11,759 nucleotides of DNA from Comamonadaceae bacterium (GTDB taxonomy: Bacteria > Pseudomonadota > Gammaproteobacteria > Burkholderiales > Burkholderiaceae), in NCBI GenBank assembly GCA_947505995.1, contig CANNNB010000058.1, positions 1-11,759 on the forward strand, written 5' to 3'. Below are positions 1 to 6,804 of this stretch, piece by piece; within the stretch, counting starts at the first letter, position 1, and each line of letters begins with the position of its first letter. The position numbers and the translations under genes were made by a program. The notes below the pieces were generated by a model. It saw nothing but the letters and a program-made list of their open reading frames with translations, did no database searches and had not been told where the DNA came from.

Positions 1-2
1 CC

Positions 3-1196
3 ATCAAGCTGGATGCCTTGATGAAAGGTGAACGCAACTTTGATCTGTTGTTTGAGCCCACTGAAACACGCTCTTTGTCTCGCGGTGGTCCAAGCACCAC
101 GCGAGATTTTTTGTTGCTCAATATCTTGGACAACGTCGCAAGCCGCATTGAGGAGTTTCAATACGTTGGCGGCAAATGGCAGCGCCGCGAAGTGAAGGCA
201 CCATTTCCAGGTGCATTGGGTGCAACGGGCATGCACGATCCATTTGTCAAAGACGATCCGCTGGCCAATCACTACAGCATGTCGTACCTCGACTTTTTTA
301 CCCCAGCCAGTTTGTACTTAGGCAAGGCCGGCAGCGACGAGCATGAATTGCTAAAGCGCAATCCTACTTTCTTTGACAGCACGGGTATGCGTACCGAGCA
401 ACGCTTTGCAACTTCAAAAGATGGCACCAAAGTACCTTACTTTGTGGTTTATCCCAAAGGCGCTAAAACCGATGGCACTAACCCAACCGTCTTGTACGGC
501 TATGGTGGCTTTCAAATTTCAATGACACCGTTTTACAGCGGTGGCTGGGGAACCACCTGGCTTCAGCGCGGTGGGGTTTTTGTGGTGGCCAATATTCGAG
601 GTGGCGGAGAGTTTGGTCCGGCTTGGCATCAAAGTGCTGTCAAGCAGAATAAACAAAAAAGTTATGACGACTTTGCCGCGGTAGCCGAGGATTTAATCAA
701 AGCTGGCATCACCAAACCGCAGCACCTAGGCATCATGGGTGGCAGCAATGGCGGCTTGTTGGTAGGTGCTGTCATGGTGCAACGACCTGAGTTGTTTGGT
801 GCAGTAGTTTGCAGTGTGCCCTTGCTGGATATGCAGCGATATCACAAGCTATTGGCTGGTAACAGTTGGATGGCGGAGTATGGCAATCCTGACAATCCCG
901 ATGAGTGGGCCTACATCAGTCAATACAGCCCTTATCAAAATGTGAAGAAGGGTGTGAAGTACCCTAAGGTGCTGTTTGCAACTTCGACACGAGATGACCG
1001 AGTGCATCCTGGGCATGCGCGGAAAATGGCGGCTCGCATGATTGAGCAGGGGCATGATGTTTTGTATTTCGAAAACATAGAGGGCGGGCATGGTGGTGCT
1101 GCCAACAATGAACAGCGTGCCAATTTGGTGGCGTTAGAGAATACGTTTTTGTGGGTTAATTTGGGCGGTCAGAGCCAAAGAAGTCAGGCAAATTAA
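3..1196 (+). CDS. Prolyl oligopeptidase family (S9A) serine peptidase, 5'-truncated by window edge
   Basis: This is the C-terminal part (397 residues visible) of a prolyl-oligopeptidase-like serine peptidase. The family cleaves short peptides, typically after proline, and uses a beta-propeller to exclude large proteins. The frame is open to the window edge, so the true start lies to the left; family members are usually about 700 residues. Counting from the TTG at position 18, the nucleophile is Ser243 in GGSNGG, the acid lies in DDRV (Asp326/327) and the base is His358 in EGGHGG. The motifs YGYGGF and NIRGGGEFG, typical of the S9A alpha/beta-hydrolase domain, are also present, so the visible catalytic domain looks intact. 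The last eight or so codons (QSQRSQAN) and the TAA lie in a dispersed-repeat/inverted-repeat element, so the C-terminal tail may be repeat-derived. The gene converges on the TonB receptor gene. Whether it is exported cannot be seen. Confidence 0.93.
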   Translation: MKLDALMKGERNFDLLFEPTETRSLSRGGPSTTRDFLLLNILDNVASRIEEFQYVGGKWQRREVKAPFPGALGATGMHDPFVKDDPLANHYSMSYLDFFTPASLYLGKAGSDEHELLKRNPTFFDSTGMRTEQRFATSKDGTKVPYFVVYPKGAKTDGTNPTVLYGYGGFQISMTPFYSGGWGTTWLQRGGVFVVANIRGGGEFGPAWHQSAVKQNKQKSYDDFAAVAEDLIKAGITKPQHLGIMGGSNGGLLVGAVMVQRPELFGAVVCSVPLLDMQRYHKLLAGNSWMAEYGNPDNPDEWAYISQYSPYQNVKKGVKYPKVLFATSTRDDRVHPGHARKMAARMIEQGHDVLYFENIEGGHGGAANNEQRANLVALENTFLWVNLGGQSQRSQAN

Positions 1197-1217
1197 TGTT
1201 GCTCTGACCCCAATTAA
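1156..1217. repeat. Imperfect inverted repeat between convergent genes
   Basis: GGTCAGAGC at 1167-1175 and GCTCTGACC at 1201-1209 are perfect 9-bp arms around a 25-nt loop. Further weaker pairing continues outward (GG with CC, then AATT-rich flanks) if single bases are bulged. The left arm is inside the last codons of the S9 peptidase gene and the right arm is part of the dispersed repeat at 1191-1219. It could act as a two-way transcription end signal for the convergent genes, but no clear T-run follows on either strand, so that role is unproven. Confidence 0.5.
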
Positions 1218-1219
1218 AT
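1191..1219 (+). repeat. Dispersed short repeat, copy 1
   Basis: This 29-bp stretch matches copy 3 (7232-7260) with one mismatch, a C at 1202 where the other copies have A. Its first 22 bp match copy 2 (6319-6340), again with one mismatch. The TAA stop of the upstream S9 peptidase (1194-1196) lies inside it, and its last base is the first base of the receptor stop codon (minus strand, 1219-1221). The nature of the repeat is unknown; short intergenic repeats of this kind are often relics spread by a transposase encoded elsewhere, but no transposase is present in this window. Confidence 0.7.
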
Positions 1220-3474
1220 TAAAGCCTGATGTCTAAGGACAAATTAAGTTGCGGTTTGGCATAGCGCTCAACACGAGAATAATCGCCATTGGCATACTGG
1301 GTCAAAATTGAACCGTTGGGCGGGCCAAACTGCTGAACGCCTGCACTGGCAGCAGCTCTGAATGACATCGTTGGGCTTAAGAACATCATCGCAAACAAGT
1401 CAATGCTGCGAGCATTTGTGCGTTTCACAAGTTGGTCTACAGTCTGCCTTGTGTCATAGCCTGGGGTAATGCTCAAGTTGCCTCCCACACTCAAAGGCAT
1501 TCCAGCAATACGTTGATCAAAACCTAAGTTGGCAGACCAAGGTTGTTGACCATCCAAACGGTTGTTTGGTCCAGCCAGCGCAGCAATTCGCGACCTGTAA
1601 AAATTCAAAGAAGTCCTGATATTCAGAGCTTTGGCATTGCCAAGTAAACTTGGCATCAAATCGGAAGCACGACCACGCAACTCAAATTCAAGGCCACTGG
1701 TAACAGCATCTGAAAAGTTTTGAGGTTGTGAAATCCAACGCGGTGCGACTGCCCAACTCACATTGCGCAACTCAGTCACATTTCTAACAACGTTGGTCAG
1801 ATTTCGATGAAAGACGCCAACGCTAAATATCCCATCGTTGGTTAAATAGTTCTCATAAGCAATGTCAAGACCCGTCGCCAACTCGGGTGTGAGAGCAGGG
1901 TTACCCATGCGATCTGGTGAAACTGAGGTGTTGCTTAGGTTTGTGTTGGTATAGGCCCCATTAATTTGGGGGCGCGCCAACAATGTGTTCAGACCTGGCG
2001 CCTTGTAGCTCCTTGTTAAGCTGGCACGGATCATGTCACGGCTCTTTGGATCAAATTTGTACGTCATATGCACCAAAGGTGACAGCACACTGCTTTCATT
2101 GCGCACAGGTGAAGCGCCACTGGCGCTCTCAGAGGCAATACGCTCATTGCGCAAACCTAAGTAGAGTTGCCATTGCTGCGAAATTTCCCACTCATCTTGG
2201 ATGTAAAAAGCTTGCCTGCGCATCTGCGCTTCAAAAGGCTGGCCTTCAAAGCTTGGTAACAGCGCAATGCCTGCCCCATCGGTGGTGGTCCGACGTTCAA
2301 CTCTATCTCTGTTTTCAAGGTCCCAGCCAGCAGTCAATGAGTGCGCAGTGCCTAACAAGTGGCTGTACTTGCCAGATTGGGTGATGGCATCGTCTTGGGT
2401 GTTGCCTAAGGTGCGCAGTTGCAGGTTGCCTAAACGCATGTTGCGAGCATCGAAGGCTGAACGCGATTGCTGAATGCCTGCCTTAATTTCGATGCGCTGG
2501 TCTGGGCTGAAGCGATTGACCCAGGTTAAGTTGCCACGGCGGTTTTCCCAGTAGCCATCTTGGATTGAATCATCGTCAAGAACTGGAATACCAGACAATG
2601 CGCGGTTGACATAATCGGTGCGATAGTTCCAAAGGCCTTTTTGGAAAAATGTTGCAACTGAAAGGGTTTGCTCATCGCTAAATTTGAAGTTAAAACGCGG
2701 CGCCAGGTTGTACCCCCAACCCCATGATGTACCTGTTCCCAGTTGTTCAGACAATGCGGGAAGTCCATTGGTGCCTGTCATTTGACGGTCAACTTTATTT
2801 GTTAACTGGCGATCCCATTCAAATACTGACACAGGCAAAGATATGTTGACTGGCCCCATGGATTCACTGATTGAATAGTTCACATTGGCCACTGGCCTGT
2901 CGCGTCCATTGCTAAGGCCCAGACGTAAATTGCTTTGCGAGCGACGTGGGGCTTCTTTCAAGATGATATTGATAGAGCCAGCGATGGCTTGTGCACTTTG
3001 TTCGGCTGTGGGTGCACGCAGAACCTCTATGCGCTCAATTTGCGAGGGGCTTAGCTGGTCTAGGTTAAAGCCTTGGGGCGCTGGGTCGCCATTGATTAGA
3101 ATTTGTGTATAGCCTGCTCCGAGACCTCGCATGCGCGGTCCGCCCGAGTCTACGTTGACCCCGGGCAATCGGCGCATGACGTCTAGGGCGTTGGTGTCAC
3201 CGTAGCGATCGAGTTCCTCGCGGCCATAGATCTGCTTGGCCACACTGGCTGCTCGCCTGAGTTCGGTGGAGCCTTGTCGACCAACAATCTCTACGCGTTG
3301 AATGACGCTGGTTTGTGGGGTAGCGCTGGGTTCTGCTTGGCCGCTGACACTGCTGTCTTGTGCCCAAATGCCCATTGGCGCTGCAAGAACTGCAAATGCC
3401 ATCAATTTGGCTAGATTGCGCTGGATTATGGAAATTGGTTCACGCCAAGCGCAAAAAATTGAGGAGCATTTCAT
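1219..3474 (-). CDS. TonB-dependent outer-membrane receptor
   Basis: This 751-residue protein has the layout of a TonB-dependent receptor, which takes up a ligand across the outer membrane using proton-motive energy delivered by TonB-ExbB-ExbD. An N-terminal signal peptide has its hydrophobic core at about residues 25-37 and probable cleavage near GIWA-Q. A TonB-box-like VEIVG follows at 61-65, then the plug domain (about 75-175) with LDVMRRLPGVNVD, MRGLGAGYTQILINGD and SQIERIEVLRAPTAEQSAQAIAGS (read as two overlapping parts). The remainder is a beta-barrel rich in aromatic and alternating residues. The plug has RAP where many receptors have RGP. The last residue is Leu rather than the aromatic usual in barrel proteins. 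No strong ribosome-binding site precedes the ATG; Met25 is an alternative start that would give a very short signal peptide n-region. It is divergent from one S9 peptidase gene and convergent with another, so a peptide ligand is plausible but not shown. Confidence 0.93.
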   Translation of the reverse strand: MKCSSIFCAWREPISIIQRNLAKLMAFAVLAAPMGIWAQDSSVSGQAEPSATPQTSVIQRVEIVGRQGSTELRRAASVAKQIYGREELDRYGDTNALDVMRRLPGVNVDSGGPRMRGLGAGYTQILINGDPAPQGFNLDQLSPSQIERIEVLRAPTAEQSAQAIAGSINIILKEAPRRSQSNLRLGLSNGRDRPVANVNYSISESMGPVNISLPVSVFEWDRQLTNKVDRQMTGTNGLPALSEQLGTGTSWGWGYNLAPRFNFKFSDEQTLSVATFFQKGLWNYRTDYVNRALSGIPVLDDDSIQDGYWENRRGNLTWVNRFSPDQRIEIKAGIQQSRSAFDARNMRLGNLQLRTLGNTQDDAITQSGKYSHLLGTAHSLTAGWDLENRDRVERRTTTDGAGIALLPSFEGQPFEAQMRRQAFYIQDEWEISQQWQLYLGLRNERIASESASGASPVRNESSVLSPLVHMTYKFDPKSRDMIRASLTRSYKAPGLNTLLARPQINGAYTNTNLSNTSVSPDRMGNPALTPELATGLDIAYENYLTNDGIFSVGVFHRNLTNVVRNVTELRNVSWAVAPRWISQPQNFSDAVTSGLEFELRGRASDLMPSLLGNAKALNIRTSLNFYRSRIAALAGPNNRLDGQQPWSANLGFDQRIAGMPLSVGGNLSITPGYDTRQTVDQLVKRTNARSIDLFAMMFLSPTMSFRAAASAGVQQFGPPNGSILTQYANGDYSRVERYAKPQLNLSLDIRL

Positions 3475-3608
3475 AAAATCAGGCTTGGTAAATTGTCTTG
3501 AATTAGATAATATTTTCGCAACTAAGGTCAGTTACGAACAGGGGCTTTTTTGAAATTGAATATATTCAGAGCATGTATTATGCAAATTATTACAAATCTA
3601 TTCACGCC
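3475..3608. promoter_or_regulatory. Divergent intergenic region, receptor / S9 peptidase
   Basis: This AT-rich stretch of about 130 bp must hold the promoters for both divergent genes. On the plus strand the best candidate I see is TTGAAT (3556-3561) with TATGCA (3579-3584) at a 17-bp spacing, which would begin transcription downstream of the ATG at 3573 and so favour the later start at 3609. TTGAAA at 3550-3555 is another possible -35. On the minus strand only a TATTAT-like -10 is visible. No convincing operator or terminator was found. Confidence 0.35.
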
Positions 3609-5864
3609 ATGATGAAATTCACCAAGCTCAATTTATGTTTTGTCGGTTTGTGCTTGTCTACTTCAGTCTTTGCCCAACCCAACAAGGCCTTTCATTTTGC
3701 AGGCATTGATGTTCCTCCTCCTTTGGCCTCTCAAAACGTCCAAGACGTTTATTGGGGCGTGGCGGTCAATGACCCTTACAGATTTTTAGAGCAAGTCAAA
3801 GACCCTGCAGTCGTCAACTGGATGAAAGGTCAGGCCGAAGCAACAGAGAGCATTTTGAAACGCATTCCTGGAAGAGCTTCAATTTTGGAAGCCTTGAAGG
3901 AAAAAGACTCTGTTGGGGGTACTGTTATCTCGGCCATCACTCGCACCGAAGGTGGGCGCTGGTTTTATTTGAAACGCGAACAAGGACAATCTCAAGCGAA
4001 ACTGGTTTGGCGAGACAGTCTGACTGGTGATGAGCGACTTTTAATTGATCCCGATGTCGTTACAAAAGAAAAGGGCAGACCACACGCCATTCAGAGTTTC
4101 CACCCCTCTCCAGATGGTAAATGGTTGGCTTATGGTATGCATGCTTCAGGTTCTGAAATTGGCAACATGCATGTGCTTGAAGTGGCAACAGGCAAACTGG
4201 TGCTGCCCCCAATTGATCGCGTTCGATTTGCGGGTGCGAGTTGGCGAAAAAATGGTTCAGGTTTGTTTTTCTCCCGTCTTCGCCCTGGCTTTGAGTCGAT
4301 GAAATCAACAGAGAGGTTTGCAGATACAGGTCGCTATTACTTGGATTTGAACCAACCCAATCCAGACAAACTGGTCTTCAATGCGTCGATGTATGCCGAT
4401 CTCAAGTTGCCCCCATTTGCTACTGGGTATGTGCAAGAGTTGCCCGGCACCGATTTGGCGGGCATGGTGGTTAACTTTGGTGTTGATAGGCGCTTGGCCA
4501 TGTATGTTGCCAACTTCGATGACGTTTTGAATGGCAAGGCCAAGTGGCGTGAGGTCTTCAATCAATCGGCCGACATTCGCGAAGTTGATTTGGGGCATGG
4601 TAATGTCTATTTACGGAGCGCTTTGAATGCCCCACGTTTCAAAATACTGAAGCTCAAAATCCCGCAGCTTGATTTGCCAACAGCTGAAACTTTACTGCCA
4701 GAGTCAGAAGGTGTGCTGCGTGCAATGACAGCAAGTCAAGACGCCCTTTATGTCACGCGAAGAGAAGGTGTCAATACTGCATTGATGCGTTTGCCTGCGG
4801 CCTCCATCAATGCTTTTGTTGGTTCAAGTTCAATTAAAGTCGATGTTCAAAAAGTGGGCTTGCCGTTTGAGGGCAATGTCAGCATGACCGGCAGTGTCGA
4901 CCATCAAGATTTAATTGTTGCGGTAAGCAGTTGGACCCAAGCTTTGCGTCGCTATGTGTATTCGCCAAACTCATCCGCTTCATCGAATTCAAATCAGTTT
5001 GTGCGGCTGAATTTAGCCCCCCCTGTAGAGCCTGTTCAGCGTGCTGAAATTGTGGCACGCGAGGTGATGGTGACAAGTCACGATGGCGTGAAAGTGCCTG
5101 TCTCCCTCATCATGCGAAAGGATGCGGTTCTGAACGGCAAGAATCCGACTATCTTGTATGGTTACGGTGCATATGGCAACACTGAAGAACCAGGGCGTAG
5201 CAATGGTGTCATGGCGTGGGTCGAGCGAGGCGGTATTTATGCCTATGCGCATGTGCGTGGCGGTGGGGCATTAGGCAGTCAGTGGCATGAGGCGGGTCAC
5301 AAAACCACCAAGTTCAATACTTGGAAAGATGGCATTGCGGCGGCTGAATGGCTCATTGCCAATGGCTACACCAGCGCTTCAAAGTTGGGTATTTATGGCG
5401 GCAGTGCGGGTGGTATTTTTGTGGGCCGCGCTATCACTGAACGCCCCGATTTGTTTGCTGCTGCTGTGCCCTCAGTGCCGGTACTCGACATGGTGCGTTC
5501 TGAGCAGCGTGCCAATGGGGTGGCCAATATTCCTGAATATGGCACTGTGAAGCTCGAGCCTGAGTTTCATGCGTTGTTGCGCAACAGTTCTTACCATTCG
5601 ATAAAAGACGGAGTGCGTTATCCGGCCACCATGCTGATGCATGGCGTGAACGATATAAGGGTGGATGTTTGGCAGAGCTTGAAATTTGCTTCTCGTTTGG
5701 CCGATGCACAAAAGGGCTCGCAGCCTGTTCTGCTTCGCCTAGATTATGAAGCGGGTCATGGCTCGGGTTCAAGTTCTGAGCAGGCCATGCAAAGAACGGC
5801 TGAAATGCATGCTTTCATGCTTTGGCAAATGGGCGAGACGCAGTTTTTGCCGGTCTTGAAGTGA
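3609..5864 (+). CDS. Exported prolyl oligopeptidase family (S9A) serine peptidase
   Basis: This is a complete S9A peptidase of 751 residues from the chosen ATG. The family hydrolyses short, often proline-containing peptides; the signal peptide (residues 1-22, VFA-Q cleavage) places this one in the periplasm or beyond. The N-terminal propeller begins with the family signature VNDPYRFLE (about 53-61). The C-terminal alpha/beta-hydrolase domain carries YGYGAYG, HVRGGGALG, the nucleophile Ser599 in GGSAGG, the acid Asp682 in NDIRV and the base His717 in AGHGSG. The ATG at 3573 would add 12 residues (MYYANYYKSIHA) ahead of an ordinary signal peptide, so the MM pair at 3609/3612 is preferred, although no clear Shine-Dalgarno sequence precedes any of the starts. 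It resembles the truncated S9 gene at the left edge closely enough to be a paralogue. It overlaps the next gene by 4 bp (GTGA) and is divergent from the TonB receptor gene. Confidence 0.94.
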   Translation: MMKFTKLNLCFVGLCLSTSVFAQPNKAFHFAGIDVPPPLASQNVQDVYWGVAVNDPYRFLEQVKDPAVVNWMKGQAEATESILKRIPGRASILEALKEKDSVGGTVISAITRTEGGRWFYLKREQGQSQAKLVWRDSLTGDERLLIDPDVVTKEKGRPHAIQSFHPSPDGKWLAYGMHASGSEIGNMHVLEVATGKLVLPPIDRVRFAGASWRKNGSGLFFSRLRPGFESMKSTERFADTGRYYLDLNQPNPDKLVFNASMYADLKLPPFATGYVQELPGTDLAGMVVNFGVDRRLAMYVANFDDVLNGKAKWREVFNQSADIREVDLGHGNVYLRSALNAPRFKILKLKIPQLDLPTAETLLPESEGVLRAMTASQDALYVTRREGVNTALMRLPAASINAFVGSSSIKVDVQKVGLPFEGNVSMTGSVDHQDLIVAVSSWTQALRRYVYSPNSSASSNSNQFVRLNLAPPVEPVQRAEIVAREVMVTSHDGVKVPVSLIMRKDAVLNGKNPTILYGYGAYGNTEEPGRSNGVMAWVERGGIYAYAHVRGGGALGSQWHEAGHKTTKFNTWKDGIAAAEWLIANGYTSASKLGIYGGSAGGIFVGRAITERPDLFAAAVPSVPVLDMVRSEQRANGVANIPEYGTVKLEPEFHALLRNSSYHSIKDGVRYPATMLMHGVNDIRVDVWQSLKFASRLADAQKGSQPVLLRLDYEAGHGSGSSSEQAMQRTAEMHAFMLWQMGETQFLPVLK

Positions 5865-6256
5865 TACACACCAAAATTTTGATAGCGCTGCTGTTGCTTG
5901 GATTGAACGGGTGCGCCAGTCACACCCGCAGCATGGCTGACAGCATTAACCCAATGACGCCGCAATTCAAAGAGCCTGCTTGCCAACGTTCCTTTGGGTT
6001 GGCGCCTTTGCACGACGAGATTAAGCTCACCCGATCAATTGCCACGCCTTCTTTGTTGTTGCTCACTGGCGGTGGATTTTTGTTGCCTCTGTTGGGTTTG
6101 AACATGAGTTTGGATGCCGTGGATCACTTTGATGCATCTTATGTTTCAAAGGTGTGCGGAGGAATGCCAACTCCGAACCTCAATATTTTTGAAAAAGTGG
6201 TTCTAGGAGCGGGGTTTGGTTTGTTCACAGGCAATTTGAAGTTGGGTGGGAATTAA
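5861..6256 (+). CDS. Small putative lipoprotein of unknown function
   Basis: The gene encodes 131 residues from a GTG that overlaps the TGA of the upstream S9 peptidase (GTGA at 5861-5864), which suggests translational coupling in one operon. The N-terminus is a short charged stretch, a hydrophobic core (ILIALLLLGL) and a lipobox-like LNGC, so the mature protein would start at the lipidated Cys of CASH. The mature part has two hydrophobic glycine/leucine-rich stretches (about 66-82 and near the C-terminus), three further cysteines counting only one before the last third is uncertain, and no domain I recognise. An upstream ATG at 5822 in the same frame would place 13 polar residues before the signal sequence and lie deep in the S9 gene, so it is less likely. 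A role in anchoring or assisting the peptidase is only suggested by position. Confidence 0.72.
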   Translation: MIHTKILIALLLLGLNGCASHTRSMADSINPMTPQFKEPACQRSFGLAPLHDEIKLTRSIATPSLLLLTGGGFLLPLLGLNMSLDAVDHFDASYVSKVCGGMPTPNLNIFEKVVLGAGFGLFTGNLKLGGN

Positions 6257-6308
6257 TGCTTGTCTTTTCTCACCCTTGCTTCGCAACGCTCTTCAACATA
6301 GAGGCATG

Positions 6309-6340
6309 AAGTAAGAAAAATTAATGTTGATCTGACCCCA
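6309..6340 (+). repeat. Dispersed short repeat, copy 2 (left of toxin-antitoxin module)
   Basis: The core at 6319-6340 is identical over 22 bp to 7232-7253 and differs at one base from 1191-1212. It is preceded by AAGTAAGAA (6309-6317), which also precedes copy 3 (7215-7223), so copies 2 and 3 share a longer unit with a small indel between the two parts. After the shared CCCCA this copy diverges (TTGGTTC) where copies 1 and 3 continue ATTAAAT. It lies about 50 bp past the lipoprotein stop codon. Confidence 0.75.
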
Positions 6341-6371
6341 TTGGTTCTTGAACTGCTAAATTTCACAAATA

Positions 6372-6444
6372 ATTCAAAAATTCAAATCATTGCAGTAGTT
6401 TTCGATTGGCGGTTCAATTCAAAATTATTCAAATAATTTTGAAT
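6372..6444. repeat. ATTCAAA repeat array with a perfect 28-bp palindrome
   Basis: ATTCAAA occurs at 6372-6378, 6380-6386, 6417-6423 and 6427-6433, and in inverted form (TTTGAAT) at 6438-6444. The segment 6417-6429 is the exact reverse complement of 6432-6444, giving 13-bp arms around a 2-nt centre (CA). The stem is A/T-rich with one G/C pair, and no T-run follows, so it is a poor terminator. It may be a protein-binding array or a recombination or attachment sequence; the function is unknown. Confidence 0.6.
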
Positions 6445-6493
6445 ATGGAAAAATCTAACTTCATTGCTTGGCCAAGAACAAGGCAGAAACTCT

Positions 6494-6521
6494 TTGACAT
6501 TTGCAGTAGACCCCATATGAT
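6494..6521 (+). promoter_or_regulatory. Sigma-70-like promoter of the toxin-antitoxin operon
   Basis: TTGACA (6494-6499, a perfect -35) is followed after 16 bp by TATGAT (6516-6521, one mismatch from TATAAT). Transcription would begin near 6528, leaving a leader of about 30 nt before the antitoxin ATG at 6559. This supports the short antitoxin over the upstream-extended frame. A second -10-like TACAAT lies at 6523-6528, but its spacing to the TTGACA is too long. Confidence 0.65.
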
Positions 6522-6542
6522 ATACAATAATTTATGTATATC
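6519..6542. promoter_or_regulatory. Operator-like inverted repeat for toxin-antitoxin autoregulation
   Basis: GATATAC (6519-6525) and GTATATC (6536-6542) are perfect 7-bp inverted arms around 10 bp. They overlap the end of the -10 box and the predicted start site. Antitoxins of the AbrB/MazE fold usually repress their own operon by binding such palindromes, often in complex with the toxin, so this is the likely binding site. The assignment is by position and symmetry only. Confidence 0.55.
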
Positions 6543-6546
6543 TATT

Positions 6547-6553
6547 AAGGTGG
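6547..6553 (+). promoter_or_regulatory. Ribosome-binding site of the antitoxin gene
   Basis: AAGGTGG, one mismatch from AAGGAGG, lies 5 nt before the ATG at 6559. It fixes this ATG as the start in preference to the in-frame ATGs further upstream (6406, 6445 and 6517). Confidence 0.65.
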
Positions 6554-6558
6554 TCCTC

Positions 6559-6804
6559 ATGCAAGTTGCTAAATGGGGAAACAGTTTGGCCATTCGGTTG
6601 CCTGCAACACTGGTCAAAGAGTTGGGGCTTCAAGTGGGTGATGAACTCAAGCTTAAGCAAGCGGTTCGTCAAAAAGGTCAAGTGTCTGAACTCGTTTTAG
6701 ACAAAGCCCTCAGCAAACGGGAGCTGTTGGCGGGCGTTCGTGCGCTTCGAGCTCCCTTTCCTGAAAACTTCGTATTTGACCGTGAAGAGGCCAATTCAAG
6801 ATGA
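6559..6804 (+). CDS. AbrB/MazE-fold antitoxin (VapB-like)
   Basis: This 81-residue protein begins MQVAKWGNSLAIRLPATLVKELGLQVGDEL, read as the swapped-hairpin AbrB/MazE DNA-binding domain (about residues 1-45) of type II antitoxins; WGNSLAIRLP is the most diagnostic part. The C-terminal tail (about 55-81, with PFPENFVFDREEAN) is acidic and aromatic, as expected of the segment that wraps and blocks the toxin. The predicted role is to neutralise the PIN toxin encoded next and to repress the shared promoter. Its TGA overlaps the toxin ATG (ATGA at 6801-6804), which is the usual coupling in such pairs. The start is supported by a good ribosome-binding site and promoter spacing. Confidence 0.9.
   Translation: MQVAKWGNSLAIRLPATLVKELGLQVGDELKLKQAVRQKGQVSELVLDKALSKRELLAGVRALRAPFPENFVFDREEANSR

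Larger units (their letters stand above)
6257..6558. other. AT-rich intergenic region upstream of the toxin-antitoxin pair
   Basis: About 300 bp separate the lipoprotein stop from the antitoxin start. In order it holds a copy of the dispersed repeat (6309-6340), an array of ATTCAAA elements with a perfect palindrome (6372-6444), a sigma-70-like promoter (6494-6521), an operator-like inverted repeat (6519-6542) and a ribosome-binding site (6547-6553). The frame is open upstream of the antitoxin from 6406, but nothing there looks protein-coding. No terminator hairpin with a T-run was found after the lipoprotein gene. Confidence 0.6.

Noticed and set aside
1983..2384. Plus-strand open frame of 133 codons inside the TonB receptor gene
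   Set aside because: It is antisense to a strongly supported gene, its translation is rich in Cys, His and Ser with no domain, and it has no ribosome-binding site.
3500..3525. Possible Fur box (GATAATATTTTC) between the receptor and S9 genes
   Set aside because: Only a partial match to the Fur consensus, without the full 19-bp symmetry; not enough to call iron regulation.
6417..6444. Palindrome as an intrinsic terminator of the lipoprotein operon
   Set aside because: The stem is almost entirely A/T and no T-run follows, so it does not have the form of a Rho-independent terminator.
6406..6558. N-terminal extension of the antitoxin from an ATG at 6406
   Set aside because: The extension spans the promoter, the palindrome and the operator, has no antitoxin-like sequence, and a good ribosome-binding site precedes the ATG at 6559.
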